Assembly (NCBI GenBank): GCA_900472485.1
Contig: UCII01000004.1
Location: 124,001-188,000, forward strand
Length of the DNA stretch: 64,000 nt
From: Hyphomicrobiales bacterium
GTDB lineage: Bacteria; Pseudomonadota; Alphaproteobacteria; Rhizobiales; Rhizobiaceae
Direction of reading: 5' to 3'
Part shown: piece after piece, positions 46,260 to 56,691 of the stretch
Position numbering within the stretch: the stretch's first letter is position 1
Layout: every line of letters begins with the position of its first letter
The notes under the pieces: generated by a model
Seen by the model: the letters and a program-made list of their open reading frames with translations, nothing else
Database searches by the model: none
Told to the model about the DNA's origin: nothing
Made by a program: the position numbers and the translations under genes

Positions 46260-46706
46260 TTATACGCGGTCTTCGCGCGGACGGCGCGGACGGTCTTCGC
46301 GGTCACCACGATCCGGGCGCGGACCACGATCGCCGAAGCTGCGCTCCGGACGGTCGCCATCGCGGCGCGGACGGTCGTCACGGTCGCGCTTCTGCATCAT
46401 GGCCGACGGGCCATCTTCGTGCTTCTCGACAGCGATCGTCATGTAACGCAGGACGTCTTCGCTGATGCGCATCTGGCGTTCCATTTCCTGGATCGCAGCG
46501 GCCGGAGCATCGATGTCCATCAGGGCGTAGTGAGCCTTGCGGTTCTTCTTGATGCGGTAGGTGAGGGACTTGAGGCCCCAGTTCTCGATACGCCCGACTT
46601 TACCGCCGTGAGCTTCGATGACACCCTTGTACTGTTCTACGAGGGCGTCGACCTGCTGAGCGGAAATATCCTGCCGGGCAAGGAATACATGTTCGTAAAG
46701 AGCCAT
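46260..46706 (-). CDS. rpsF: 30S ribosomal protein S6
   Basis: The 148-residue protein starts [15 protein letters not shown]. It has the [20 protein letters not shown] core of S6, followed by a long Arg/Asp-rich tail (about residues 108-148), which is typical for alphaproteobacteria. It is the first gene of the rpsF-rpsR-DUF2232-rplI operon. A long leader upstream may be regulatory. Confidence 0.97.
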   Translation of the reverse strand: MALYEHVFLARQDISAQQVDALVEQYKGVIEAHGGKVGRIENWGLKSLTYRIKKNRKAHYALMDIDAPAAAIQEMERQMRISEDVLRYMTIAVEKHEDGPSAMMQKRDRDDRPRRDGDRPERSFGDRGPRPDRGDREDRPRRPREDRV

Positions 46707-47097
46707 GGATAGCTTTGCCTTTCTTGCGTTGGTCTGAACCCGATATTCGGCGGCTAAGCCTCAACGACTGCTCCTGAGAGGGTAAACCCAAGCAAGAAAA
46801 GCGTTTCCGAGACGGTCGAGAGCGGAGACACGGGAGGCTGGAACGCTTCCGTTCCGAACGATTCCCCTTGCGGAAAACCGGCCCTCCGTTCAGCCACCAG
46901 CCAGAAGACCGGGTTGCGAACAGGGCGGCTTATACGGATTTTTCTCTGAAAGGCAAGGGTGCGAGCGAAATTATGCCGTTTTGCCCGTGAGCGGCGTTGA
47001 TGCTCGGGTCAAATCGTGAGCTCCCATTCGCCGCAGCGTTGCGCCTGCCGCGCTCTCCCATATGATAACAGGAGAATTGCAGCAACAGGGATGGTTC
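46707..47097. promoter_or_regulatory. Divergent region with long rpsF leader
   Basis: About 390 bases separate rpsF from the histidine phosphatase gene. On the rpsF side there is a perfect hairpin (GGAACG / CGTTCC, 46840-46855) and further GC-rich partial stems up to 46920, then AT-rich sequence that could be a promoter. S6-S18 complexes bind leader RNAs of this operon in many bacteria; I could not confirm the consensus here. No ORF is supported. Confidence 0.35.
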
Positions 47098-47841
47098 ATG
47101 CGCATCTTTCTCGTTCGGCACGGCGAATCCCTCGGCAATATAGACGACCGGTCCTATCGGCAGTTCGGCGATCATAATGTGCCCTTGACGGAATGGGGCT
47201 ATCGGCAGGTGCTGGAGGCGGGTGAGGCGATATCAGCCTATCTGAAGGCATTGCCATCAGCCGAATTACGCAAGCTGAGCGTCTGGTACTCGCCCTTCCT
47301 GAGGACGCGGCAGAGCAAGGATGCCTTGCTGGAGGTTCTGCCTGCCGAACTCATCGGGGATACCAGAGAGGATTATCTGCTGCGCGAGCAGGATTTCGGC
47401 CTCTTCACCGAAATCTACGATCACGCCGAACAGAAGCGGAAATTCCCTGATGAGTTCGAGAAATGGGCCAGGCTGCGCAACAACAACGGCAAATTCTACG
47501 CGCGTCCGCCTGACGGCGAAAGCCGCGCCGATGTCGCCCAGCGCGTCCGCCTGTTCCTGCAGACCGTCATGCACGACGCCGAAAACGGCAGAAACAATGT
47601 CATCATCGTCGGCCACGGCGTCACCAACAGGGCTTTCGAGATGAACTTCCTGCACCACCCGGTCGATTGGTTCGAGCGCTCCGACAATCCGGGAAATGCC
47701 GATGTCACCTTGATCGAAGGGCGCAGTTCGGACGGCTATCGCTCGATCCTGCTTCACAAGTCCACGGACCGGGTAAAGGGGCAGGACGAGTTGCGCGGGG
47801 CCCATGGCTCCGAATTGGCGATTGCGCCGAGGACGGAGTAA
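47098..47841 (+). CDS. Histidine phosphatase family protein
   Basis: This 247-residue protein has the catalytic RHGESLGN loop at residues 7-14 and the second-histidine motif VGHGVTNRAFEM late in the sequence. It belongs to the phosphoglycerate mutase-like group. The VPLTEWGYRQV segment and the inserted helical lid suggest a broad phosphatase, not a glycolytic mutase. The start at 47098 (MRIFLVRHG) is better than an ATG 12 codons upstream. A strong terminator follows at 47891. Confidence 0.88.
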   Translation: MRIFLVRHGESLGNIDDRSYRQFGDHNVPLTEWGYRQVLEAGEAISAYLKALPSAELRKLSVWYSPFLRTRQSKDALLEVLPAELIGDTREDYLLREQDFGLFTEIYDHAEQKRKFPDEFEKWARLRNNNGKFYARPPDGESRADVAQRVRLFLQTVMHDAENGRNNVIIVGHGVTNRAFEMNFLHHPVDWFERSDNPGNADVTLIEGRSSDGYRSILLHKSTDRVKGQDELRGAHGSELAIAPRTE

Positions 47842-47890
47842 TAGAGTATCTGTCGTGCAGGTTCGGCCCGGTACACCTTATGATGTTGAG

Positions 47891-47913
47891 GCGCCCTGAA
47901 ATAGGGCGCTTTT
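47891..47913 (+). terminator. Rho-independent terminator after the histidine phosphatase gene
   Basis: GCGCCCT and AGGGCGC arms with loop GAAAT are followed by TTTT. The hairpin also lies 7 bases beyond the end of the convergent aldo/keto reductase gene and may serve both. Confidence 0.8.
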
Positions 47914-47919
47914 CCAGCC

Positions 47920-48963
47920 TCACATCGGCATCGGATACTTGCGATGTACCTGCTCGATCTCGGCAAGTGCCTCTTCCGGCAGCGTCACATAAGCGGCGGC
48001 CACATCGGTCTCGAGCTGCGCCATCGTCGTCGCGCCGATGATAACCGAGGTCATGAAGGGCTTGGTGAGGCAGTAGGCGAGCGCCAGCTTCGAAGGATCG
48101 ATGCCGTATTTGGCGGCGATTTCGAGATAGGCTTTTACCGGCGGCTCCTGCAGCGGCTGCAGGCGGCCACCGATATCGAGATTGATCGAGCCGCGCGAGC
48201 CGGCCGGCCGGGCGCCGCCGACATATTTGCCGGTGAGGATACCGCCGGCGAGCGGCGAATAGGCGAGCAGGCCGACATCTTCGTGATGCGACAGTTCGGC
48301 CAGATCGAGGTCGAAATGCCGGTAGAGGAGGTTGTATTCGTTCTGCGTGGTGGCGACGCGGGGCAGACCCTTCTGTTCTGCAATCGTCAGATATTTCTGG
48401 ATGCCCCAGGTCGTCTCGTTCGAGAGGCCGACAGCGCGGACCTTCCCGGCCTTCACCAACTCACCCATCGTCTCCAGGATCTCGGTGATCTCGGCGATGA
48501 CTTTCTCGCGATCCTGGTTGAAGGGATTATAGCGCCAGTTCTGACGGAAATGGAAATGGCCGCGGCTCGGCCAGTGAACCTGATAGAGGTCGATATAGTC
48601 GGTCTTCAGTCGCTTCAGGCTGGCATCAATAGCCGCATTAATATTGGCGGCATCCGGACCCTGGCCGCCGCGCAGATATTCGCGACCCGGGCCGGTAACC
48701 TTGGTGGCCAGCACGACATCCTTACGCTTGCCGGTCTTCTCGAACCAGGTGCCGATATATTCCTCGGTGCGGCCTTGCGTCTCCGGCCCCACAGGCGTTG
48801 TCGGATACATTTCGGCGGTATCGAAGAAATTAATGCCCTTCTGGACAGCATAATCCATCTGTTCATGGGCTTCGCCTTCGCTATTCTGTGTGCCCCAGGT
48901 CATCGTGCCCAGGCAGATCTGCGAAACGGAAATATCGGTGCGGCCTAATCTCTTATATTTCAT
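47920..48963 (-). CDS. tas: Tas-like NADP(H)-dependent aldo/keto reductase
   Basis: This 347-residue protein starts MKYKRLGRTDISVSQICLG. The catalytic Asp and Tyr are in FFDTAEMYP, the Lys in ATKVTGPG, and the His in QVHWPSRG. Length and the segments TWGTQNSEGEAHEQM and NQDREKVIAEI match E. coli Tas, which can suppress a tyrosine auxotrophy under stress. The start at 48963 follows AAGG; ten extra upstream codons are unlikely. It is divergent from fabD with a 194-base promoter region. Confidence 0.9.
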   Translation of the reverse strand: MKYKRLGRTDISVSQICLGTMTWGTQNSEGEAHEQMDYAVQKGINFFDTAEMYPTTPVGPETQGRTEEYIGTWFEKTGKRKDVVLATKVTGPGREYLRGGQGPDAANINAAIDASLKRLKTDYIDLYQVHWPSRGHFHFRQNWRYNPFNQDREKVIAEITEILETMGELVKAGKVRAVGLSNETTWGIQKYLTIAEQKGLPRVATTQNEYNLLYRHFDLDLAELSHHEDVGLLAYSPLAGGILTGKYVGGARPAGSRGSINLDIGGRLQPLQEPPVKAYLEIAAKYGIDPSKLALAYCLTKPFMTSVIIGATTMAQLETDVAAAYVTLPEEALAEIEQVHRKYPMPM

Positions 48964-49157
48964 GGGAAAACCTTGGGGATGGGAGAAGGTCAAAATGAAT
49001 GAGGTCGCGCAAATTTAGGCCCGATCTGAGCGAGCGCAAGAAAAAAATCATTGCGCTTCGCAGGCGCAAAAGCCTGTGGCCGCGGGTCTTGCACTATTGA
49101 CTCCGCTGGAAACAATGTCATTGGGAAGCAAAACGACCCCCAAAAGGACGCTTTATA

Positions 49158-50102
49158 ATGACAGTTGCTTTCACATTTCCCGGCCAGGGCAGCCAAGCCG
49201 TCGGCATGGGCAAGGACCTTGCCGACAATTTCGCCGAGGCGCGTGCCGTCTTCGAGGAAGTCGATGAAGCGCTCGGTGAAAAGCTTTCCGACGTCATCTT
49301 CAACGGCCCGGAAGACAAGCTGACGCTGACGGCCAATGCGCAGCCTGCGCTGATGGCAGTGTCGATGGCAGTTATCCGTGTACTGCAGGCGCGTGGCCTC
49401 GATCTGAAGAGCAAGGTCGCCTATGTCGCCGGTCACTCGCTCGGCGAATATTCCGCGCTCTGTGCCGCCGGCACCTTCTCGCTTGCCGACACGGCACGCC
49501 TGCTGCGTATCCGCGGCAACGCGATGCAGGCGGCCGTGCCCGTCGGCGTCGGCGCGATGGCTGCGATCATCGGCCTCGAACATGCTGATGTTGTCGCCGT
49601 CTGTGCGGAAGCATCGGCGCTTGGCGCTTGCCAGATCGCCAACGACAATGGCGGCGGCCAGATCGTCATATCCGGCGAGAAGGCTCCGGTCGAAAAGGCT
49701 GCCGAGCTTGCGACCGCCAAGGGCGCCAAGCGCGCCATCCTGCTGCCCGTTTCCGCGCCGTTCCATTCCGCATTGATGGCGCCTGCCGCCGAAGCCATGC
49801 GCGGAGCGCTTGCCGGCGTCGCCAAGACCGACCCGGTCGTGCCTGTTATCGCCAACGTGAAGGCGGCTCCGGTTACCGATGCTGATGAGATCGCGCGATT
49901 GCTTGTCGAGCAGGTTACCGGACAGGTGCGCTGGCGCGAGACGGTGGAATGGTTTGCCGCCAACAATGTGACAACGTTATATGAAATTGGCGCCGGCAAG
50001 GTGCTGACGGGTCTTGCCCGCCGCATTGACAAGTCGGTCAACGGCATCGCCGTCAACAATGCTGCAGATATAGACACGGCGCTTGCCGCATTGCTCGGCT
50101 GA
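49158..50102 (+). CDS. fabD: Malonyl-CoA:ACP transacylase
   Basis: FabD moves malonyl groups from CoA to acyl carrier protein, the start of type II fatty acid synthesis. The 314-residue protein has FPGQGSQAVGMG near the N terminus, the nucleophile Ser94 in GHSLGEYSAL, and the catalytic His in SAPFHSALM. An AAGGA site precedes the ATG. It begins the plus-strand fab cluster, 25 bases upstream of fabG. Confidence 0.96.
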   Translation: MTVAFTFPGQGSQAVGMGKDLADNFAEARAVFEEVDEALGEKLSDVIFNGPEDKLTLTANAQPALMAVSMAVIRVLQARGLDLKSKVAYVAGHSLGEYSALCAAGTFSLADTARLLRIRGNAMQAAVPVGVGAMAAIIGLEHADVVAVCAEASALGACQIANDNGGGQIVISGEKAPVEKAAELATAKGAKRAILLPVSAPFHSALMAPAAEAMRGALAGVAKTDPVVPVIANVKAAPVTDADEIARLLVEQVTGQVRWRETVEWFAANNVTTLYEIGAGKVLTGLARRIDKSVNGIAVNNAADIDTALAALLG

Positions 50103-50127
50103 TATATTCAAGGAACGAGGGACGCAC

Positions 50128-50865
50128 ATGCTTGATTTGACCGGCCGTAAGGCCCTGGTAACCGGCGCATCCGGCGGCATCGGTGAAGAAATTGCCCGGC
50201 TCCTGCACAAGCAGGGCGCCATCGTCGGCCTCCACGGCACGCGCGTCGAAAAGCTGGAGGCGCTGGCTTCCGAGCTCGGCGATCGCGTCAAGATCTTCCC
50301 GGCCAACCTGTCTGACCGCGACGAAGTCAAGGCTCTCGGCGCCAAGGCGGAAGAGGAACTCGGCGGCGTCGATATTCTAGTCAACAATGCCGGCATCACC
50401 AAGGACGGCCTCTTCGTACGCATGAGCGACGAGGACTGGGACGCCGTGCTGGAAGTCAATCTGACCGCCGTCTTCCGCCTGACGCGGGAACTCACCCATC
50501 CGATGATGCGCCGCCGCTATGGCCGCATCATCAACATCACCTCCGTCGTCGGCGTGACGGGCAATCCGGGTCAGGCGAACTATTGCGCCTCCAAGGCCGG
50601 CATGATCGGCTTCACCAAGTCGCTGGCGCAGGAAATCGCGACGCGTAACGTTACCGTCAACTGCGTTGCTCCCGGTTTCATCGAAAGCGCCATGACGGGC
50701 AAGCTGAACGACAAGCAGAAGGAAGCCATCATGGGGGCGATCCCCATGAAGCGCATGGGCACGGGTCAGGAAGTCGCTTCCGCCGTCGCTTATCTCGCCT
50801 CCTCGGAGGCGAGCTATGTCACGGGCCAGACGATCCATGTCAACGGCGGCATGGCGATGATCTAA
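50128..50865 (+). CDS. fabG: 3-oxoacyl-ACP reductase
   Basis: FabG reduces 3-ketoacyl-ACP with NADPH. The 245-residue SDR has TGASGGIGEEIA, NNAGITKDGLF, the catalytic Tyr/Lys in NYCASKAGMIG, and ends with TGQTIHVNGGMAMI, the FabG hallmark. The start at 50128 follows GAGGG; the longer frame overlaps the fabD end and is not used. It is followed by a 286-base gap before acpP, so acpP likely has its own promoter. Confidence 0.96.
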   Translation: MLDLTGRKALVTGASGGIGEEIARLLHKQGAIVGLHGTRVEKLEALASELGDRVKIFPANLSDRDEVKALGAKAEEELGGVDILVNNAGITKDGLFVRMSDEDWDAVLEVNLTAVFRLTRELTHPMMRRRYGRIINITSVVGVTGNPGQANYCASKAGMIGFTKSLAQEIATRNVTVNCVAPGFIESAMTGKLNDKQKEAIMGAIPMKRMGTGQEVASAVAYLASSEASYVTGQTIHVNGGMAMI

Positions 50866-51151
50866 AGGAATTGCTGTTGGGGGGAACTTTCCCGCCAATA
50901 GCATGTTGAGCAACCCGGAGCCGGCTATTTTCTGGCTTTGCGACGGACTTAAACCGTGTTAAGCGGGCCATGACTGTGAACAGTCGTCCGGAAAATTCAG
51001 GCGGACTGGGCCACATTCAAGGCGCTGGACCGGATCTCAATGCCGGGTTGAACGGGTTTGCCAGCGGCGTCGGAACAGATGCTGCAGGTTTGAATTAGGG
51101 TAGGGATGTCACACGGCATTCTCATCAGGATATAAGGTCGAGGAAACCGAC

Positions 51152-51388
51152 ATGAGCGATATCGCAGAACGCGTAAAGAAAATTGTTGTTGATCATCTTG
51201 GCGTTGACGCCGACAAGGTTGTTGAAAGCGCAAGCTTTATCGACGATCTGGGTGCGGACTCGCTCGACACCGTCGAACTGGTCATGGCCTTCGAAGAAGA
51301 ATTCGGCGTTGAAATCCCGGACGACGCTGCTGACTCGATCCTGACGGTCGGCGACGCGGTAAAGTTCATTGAGAAGGCCCAGGCCTAA
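51152..51388 (+). CDS. acpP: Acyl carrier protein
   Basis: The 78-residue acidic protein carries growing acyl chains on phosphopantetheine attached to Ser37 in the motif [26 protein letters not shown] ribosome site lies seven bases before the ATG. The preceding 286 bases hold no gene; they should contain the strong acpP promoter. A hairpin follows the gene. Confidence 0.98.
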   Translation: MSDIAERVKKIVVDHLGVDADKVVESASFIDDLGADSLDTVELVMAFEEEFGVEIPDDAADSILTVGDAVKFIEKAQA

Positions 51389-51407
51389 TCTTTCGCGCTT
51401 TTTGACG

Positions 51408-51429
51408 GGGCGGGCTGAAGAGTCCGCCC
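51408..51429 (+). terminator. Hairpin between acpP and fabF
   Basis: A nine-base stem with one G-T pair (GGGCGGGCT / AGTCCGCCC) and a GAAG loop is followed by TATTT. It would trim or partly end the abundant acpP transcript before fabF. Confidence 0.6.
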
Positions 51430-51502
51430 TATTTCGTCCGGCGCAGCCGGCGGAAACCTATTTATACGCATATCATCATAAAAAGACGGGGGTCTGCGGG
51501 CG

Positions 51503-52765
51503 ATGAGACGTGTCGTTATCACGGGTACCGGCATGGTATCACCTTTGGGCTGTGGCACGGAGGTGTCCTGGACGCGTTTGCTTGCTGGGCACAACGGTGC
51601 ACGCCTCGTGACTGAATTCGAAGTCGAAGACCTCGCGGCAAAGATTGCCTGCCGCATTCCTGTCGGCGACGGCACCGACGGCACGTTCAATGCTGACGAT
51701 TGGATGGAGCCGAAGGAACAGCGCAAGGTCGATCCCTTCATCATCTACGGCATGGCGGCCGCCGATATGGCACTGGCCGATGCCCACTGGCACCCGGAAA
51801 CGGACGAGGATCAGATTGCCACGGGCGTCATGATCGGCTCGGGCATTGGCGGCCTCGAAGGCATCGTCGAAGCCGGCTATACGCTGCGCGACAAGGGGCC
51901 GCGCCGTATCTCGCCCTTCTTTATCCCCGGACGCCTCATCAATCTCGTTTCCGGTCAGGTCTCGATCCGCCACAAGCTGCGCGGCCCGAACCATGCGGTC
52001 GTCACCGCATGCTCCACCGGTGCGCATGCGATCGGCGATGCCGCCCGCCTGATCATGCTCGGCGATGCCGATGTCATGGTAGCAGGCGGTGCCGAAGCTC
52101 CGGTCTGCCGCATTTCGCTTGCGGGCTTTGCTGCGTGCAAGGCGCTGTCGACAGACTTCAACGATACGCCGCAGAAGGCCTCGCGCCCCTATGACCGCGA
52201 CCGTGACGGCTTCGTCATGGGGGAGGGCGCCGGTGTCGTCGTTCTCGAAGAACTGGAGCACGCCAAGGCGCGCGGTGCCAAGATCTACGCCGAAGTCGTC
52301 GGCTACGGCCTCTCAGGCGACGCGCATCATATCACGGCTCCGTCCGAAGACGGCGAAGGCGCTTTCCGCTGCATGACATCGGCTCTGAAGCGCGCCGGCC
52401 TGACGCCTGATGATGTCGACTACATCAATGCCCATGGCACATCGACCATGGCCGATACGATCGAACTCGGCGCTGTCGAGCGGCTGGTCGGCAATGCCGC
52501 CTCACGGATTTCCATGTCGTCCACCAAGTCGGCGACGGGCCATCTTCTTGGGGCTGCCGGCGCTATCGAAGCGATCTTTGCCACGCTCGCCATTCGCGAC
52601 AATGTCGCCCCGCCGACGCTCAATCTGGACAACCCGGAGCGCGAGACCGCCATCGATCTCGTTCCGCACAAGGCCCGCAAGCGTGAAATCAACGTCGCGC
52701 TGTCGAACTCCTTCGGCTTCGGTGGCACGAATGCGTCGCTTGTCCTGCGCCGTTATGAGGCTTAA
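51503..52765 (+). CDS. fabF: 3-oxoacyl-ACP synthase II
   Basis: FabF elongates acyl-ACP by condensation with malonyl-ACP. The 420-residue thiolase-fold enzyme has the active-site Cys170 in TACSTGAHAIGDA and the two histidines in NAHGTSTMADTIE and KSATGHLLGAAG. The C terminus NSFGFGGTNASLVLRR is typical. It lies 114 bases after acpP and before mltG, the usual order. Confidence 0.97.
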   Translation: MRRVVITGTGMVSPLGCGTEVSWTRLLAGHNGARLVTEFEVEDLAAKIACRIPVGDGTDGTFNADDWMEPKEQRKVDPFIIYGMAAADMALADAHWHPETDEDQIATGVMIGSGIGGLEGIVEAGYTLRDKGPRRISPFFIPGRLINLVSGQVSIRHKLRGPNHAVVTACSTGAHAIGDAARLIMLGDADVMVAGGAEAPVCRISLAGFAACKALSTDFNDTPQKASRPYDRDRDGFVMGEGAGVVVLEELEHAKARGAKIYAEVVGYGLSGDAHHITAPSEDGEGAFRCMTSALKRAGLTPDDVDYINAHGTSTMADTIELGAVERLVGNAASRISMSSTKSATGHLLGAAGAIEAIFATLAIRDNVAPPTLNLDNPERETAIDLVPHKARKREINVALSNSFGFGGTNASLVLRRYEA

Positions 52766-52978
52766 TAACAACGCGTAACTGTTGGGGTGAGGGTGCCTTG
52801 TGGCAATCTCGCCCGCATCCTTGATTGTTGCTGCGCCTTCGTCTTTCTCGGGAATGTGGTGCGGGAACGCCTGATCGGTCGAAGTCGGAGCCTGGAGTTC
52901 CGCCTTATCTTCTGAACCTGCTTTTTGCCGCATTGCTTGGCCAAAGAGCAGGCAATCACAAAAAGGAAGGGATTGCCG

Positions 52979-54193
52979 GTGAGCGATACGAACCAGAGCA
53001 ACGGAACTCCGAATGGGCAGAAAGGGCCGATTATCCCGAAATCGGCGAATGAAGCCCTGCGTCCGGAGCGTGTTCCGGATCCGCCGAAGCGTTCGCGCAA
53101 AGCCCGCAGCCAAATGGTCATCTTCCTGAACTTTCTGATGACGCTTGCGGTTTTCGTCGCCGTTGTCGCCGTCGGCGGAGCCTATTATGCGTTTTCGATC
53201 TATCAGGGTCCCGGTCCTCTGACGACCAACACCAATTTCATCGTGCGCAATGGTGCTGGCCTTAGCGAGATCGCCAACCGTCTGGAATCCAATAACATCA
53301 TCACGGATCAGCGCATCTTCCGCTGGCTGACGGCCAGCTATCTGCATGATGGTGAAACCCTTCGCGCCGGCGAATACGAGATCAAGGCCGGCGCTTCCAT
53401 GAAGGACATCATGGAGTTGCTGAAGTCCGGCAAGTCGATCCTTTATTCGGTGACTTTGCCGGAAGGGCTTACGGTGCGGCAGATGTTCAACAAGCTGCAG
53501 GCCGATGTCGTGCTGGAGGGCGATCTGCCGTCGGCTCTGCCGCCGGAAGGTAGCCTGAGACCGGACACCTATAAGTTCACACGCGGTACCAAGCGCACCG
53601 AAATCATTCAGCAGATGGCGGCGGCACAGGCCAAGCTGGTCGATCAGATCTGGGAAAAGCGTGATTCGAGCGTTCAGCTGGCGAACAAGCAGGATTTCAT
53701 CACGCTGGCTTCCATCGTGGAGAAGGAAACCGGCCTGGCGGACGAGCGCGCCCATGTCGCTTCCGTCTTCCTGAACCGGTTGGGCAAGGGCATGCGCCTG
53801 CAGTCCGACCCAACGGTCATCTACGGCCTCTTCGGTGGTGAAGGAAAACCGTCCGATCGCCCCATCTATCAGTCCGACCTGAAGAAGGACACGCCTTATA
53901 ATACCTATCTCATCAAGGGCTTGCCGCCGACGCCGATCGCAAATCCGGGCAAGGACGCTCTGGAGGCGGTCGCCAACCCCTGGAAGACGCAGGACCTGTA
54001 TTTCGTGGCGGATGGCACCGGCGGACATGTCTTTGCCGCGACGCTGGACGAGCACAATGCCAATGTCAAACGCTGGCGCAAGCTGGTTGCCGAGAAGGGC
54101 GAAGACCCCAGCGCCATTGCCGTGGACGGTCAGCCGGACGATGCTGCCGTAGCCCCCGGTTCGGGCGCGCAGCAGAAGAAGAAGACCAACTAA
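52979..54193 (+). CDS. mltG: Endolytic peptidoglycan transglycosylase MltG
   Basis: MltG cuts nascent glycan strands in the inner membrane. The 404-residue protein has a cytoplasmic Pro/Arg-rich start, one membrane helix (LMTLAVFVAVVAVGGAYYAF), a LysM-like part, and the YceG domain. The catalytic Glu lies in LASIVEKETG, with LQSDPTVIYGL downstream. The GTG start at 52979 follows AAGGAAGGG; the longer frame has no ribosome site. A Gln/Lys tail ends the protein. Confidence 0.92.
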   Translation: MSDTNQSNGTPNGQKGPIIPKSANEALRPERVPDPPKRSRKARSQMVIFLNFLMTLAVFVAVVAVGGAYYAFSIYQGPGPLTTNTNFIVRNGAGLSEIANRLESNNIITDQRIFRWLTASYLHDGETLRAGEYEIKAGASMKDIMELLKSGKSILYSVTLPEGLTVRQMFNKLQADVVLEGDLPSALPPEGSLRPDTYKFTRGTKRTEIIQQMAAAQAKLVDQIWEKRDSSVQLANKQDFITLASIVEKETGLADERAHVASVFLNRLGKGMRLQSDPTVIYGLFGGEGKPSDRPIYQSDLKKDTPYNTYLIKGLPPTPIANPGKDALEAVANPWKTQDLYFVADGTGGHVFAATLDEHNANVKRWRKLVAEKGEDPSAIAVDGQPDDAAVAPGSGAQQKKKTN

Positions 54194-54303
54194 TCCTCAC
54201 CGCGCCGAGGTCAGCATAGAGAGCCCGGCGCGGATTCACTTTACATTGATCCGTAATCCGAAGATTTTCGATGGATTGGGGATAGGAACTATCGGAGGCT
54301 TGC

Positions 54304-55191
54304 ATGGCGTTGCAGTCCATGACCGGCTTTGCCCGGCGTGAGGGAACGAGTGGTCGTGGCCGCTGGGCATGGGAGCTGCGTTCCGTGAACGGCAAGGGAT
54401 TGGACGTTCGTCTGCGCCTGCCGCCAGGCCTGGAGCGCCTAGAGACTGATGTCCGCAAGTCGATCGCGGATCGGCTCACGCGCGGCAACCTGCAGGTCAG
54501 CCTATCTCTTTCCATCGAAGAGAGTCGCGTTGAGGTCGTCGTGAATCAGGATGCGCTGGCGGCCGTCCTGGCGCTGCGCGATCAGCTAGCCGGCATCGTC
54601 GATCCCGCGCCGCTGCGGCTGGAAAGCCTGATGGCCGTGCGCGGTCTCGTGGAGTTCAAAGAGACCGAGGAAGACGAAGAGGTGGTTGCCGCGCGCGACG
54701 CCGATATCATGGCGGGCCTTGAGGCGGCGCTCGGTGATCTCCGCGATATGCGCCAGCGGGAAGGCGATGCACTCGGCAAGGTTCTGCTTGGTCATGTCGC
54801 GACGATCGAGACGCTGACATCGACGGTTGAACGCGATCCCTCCCGTTCGCCGCAAGAAATTGCCGCGAGACTGGCAACGCAGGTTTCGATGCTTCTGGAC
54901 GGCTCGTCGGGCCTTGACCGCGACCGGCTGCATGCAGAAGCGGCCCTTCTCGCCACCAAGGCCGATCTGCGCGAGGAAATCGATCGTCTGAAGGCGCATG
55001 TGGCGGCGGCGCGCGATCTGATATCCAAGGGTGGCCCCGTCGGCCGCAAGCTCGATTTTCTTGCACAGGAATTTAACCGGGAATCGAATACCATCTGTTC
55101 GAAATCGAATGCAGCGGCCGTGACTGCCGCCGGCATCGAGCTGAAAGTGGTAATCGACCAGTTCCGCGAACAGGTCCAGAATTTGGAGTAG
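54304..55191 (+). CDS. yicC: YicC family endoribonuclease-like protein
   Basis: The 295-residue protein starts MALQSMTGFARREG and has the RSVNGKGLDVRLRLP segment. It ends in the DUF1732 region NRESNTICSKSNAAAVTAAGIELK, the full YicC layout. E. coli YicC was reported to act on RNA, including the sRNA RyhB. CGGAGG lies five bases before the ATG. It is 3 bases upstream of gmk, the usual pairing. Confidence 0.93.
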   Translation: MALQSMTGFARREGTSGRGRWAWELRSVNGKGLDVRLRLPPGLERLETDVRKSIADRLTRGNLQVSLSLSIEESRVEVVVNQDALAAVLALRDQLAGIVDPAPLRLESLMAVRGLVEFKETEEDEEVVAARDADIMAGLEAALGDLRDMRQREGDALGKVLLGHVATIETLTSTVERDPSRSPQEIAARLATQVSMLLDGSSGLDRDRLHAEAALLATKADLREEIDRLKAHVAAARDLISKGGPVGRKLDFLAQEFNRESNTICSKSNAAAVTAAGIELKVVIDQFREQVQNLE

Positions 55192-55194
55192 GCC

Positions 55195-55857
<663 letters not shown>

Positions 55858-55863
55858 AGCGGG

Positions 55864-56691
55864 TTATAAGCAATTCGCCAGCCGGCAGAATTCTTCCACC
55901 GAAAGCGTTTCGGCGCGGCGCTGCGGGTCGATATCGGCCTTCAGCAAAAGCGCTTCGCCGCCAAGCGGCTTCAAGCTCTGGCGCAGCATCTTGCGGCGCT
56001 GGCCGAAGGCGGCCTGGGTCACCTTCTCCAGCTTGTCGACGGCGCAGGGAATAGGGTTTTCCTTCGGCGTCAGATGCACCACGGTTGAGGTCACCTTCGG
56101 CGGGGGCGTGAAGGCCTGCGGAGATATGTCGAACGCCATGTGAGCCAATGTCCGCCAGCCACAGAGCACGCCAAGCCGACCGTAGTGGTCGTCATCTTCC
56201 TGCGCCACGATCCGCTGGCCGACTTCCTTCTGAAACATCAGCGTCAGGGATTGCCAGAAGGGCGGCCACTGCGGCGGCAGAAGCCAGTTCACCAGCAGCT
56301 GTGTCCCGACATTATAAGGCAGATTGGCGATGATCTTGACCGGTCCTTGCGGGGCAAGGGTGGCGAAATCCGTCTTCAGCGCATCGCCTTCGATCACCTC
56401 GAGCCGGCCCGGATAGTGATCGGCGATTTCCGCCAGCGCCGGCAGGCAGCGCGCATCGCGTTCGACAGCGATGACCTTGGCCGCCCCGAGCGCCAGGATG
56501 GCGCGCGTGAGGCCACCCGGTCCAGGCCCGACCTCGAAGACGGTGACGCCCTCGAGCGATCCGGCTGTACGCGCGACCTTCTGGGTCAGATTGAGGTCGA
56601 GAAGGAAGTTCTGCCCAAGCGCCTTGCGCGCGTCGAGGCCATGACGCTGGATTACGTCGCGAAGGGGCGGCAAGCCATCGAGAGCGGCCAT
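55864..56691 (-). CDS. rsmA: 16S rRNA dimethyladenosine transferase
   Basis: RsmA (KsgA) dimethylates two adenosines near the 3' end of 16S rRNA. The 275-residue protein has [16 protein letters not shown], the SAM-binding [15 protein letters not shown] and the catalytic [11 protein letters not shown] motif. Its ATG shares one base with the pdxA stop (TGATG), so it is coupled to pdxA. This fits the lptD-surA-pdxA-rsmA order found in many proteobacteria. Confidence 0.97.
   Translation of the reverse strand: MAALDGLPPLRDVIQRHGLDARKALGQNFLLDLNLTQKVARTAGSLEGVTVFEVGPGPGGLTRAILALGAAKVIAVERDARCLPALAEIADHYPGRLEVIEGDALKTDFATLAPQGPVKIIANLPYNVGTQLLVNWLLPPQWPPFWQSLTLMFQKEVGQRIVAQEDDDHYGRLGVLCGWRTLAHMAFDISPQAFTPPPKVTSTVVHLTPKENPIPCAVDKLEKVTQAAFGQRRKMLRQSLKPLGGEALLLKADIDPQRRAETLSVEEFCRLANCL

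Noticed and set aside
46930..47175. Minus-strand frame of 81 codons between rpsF and the histidine phosphatase gene
   Set aside because: It overlaps the start of the histidine phosphatase gene, has no ribosome site, and is not protein-like.
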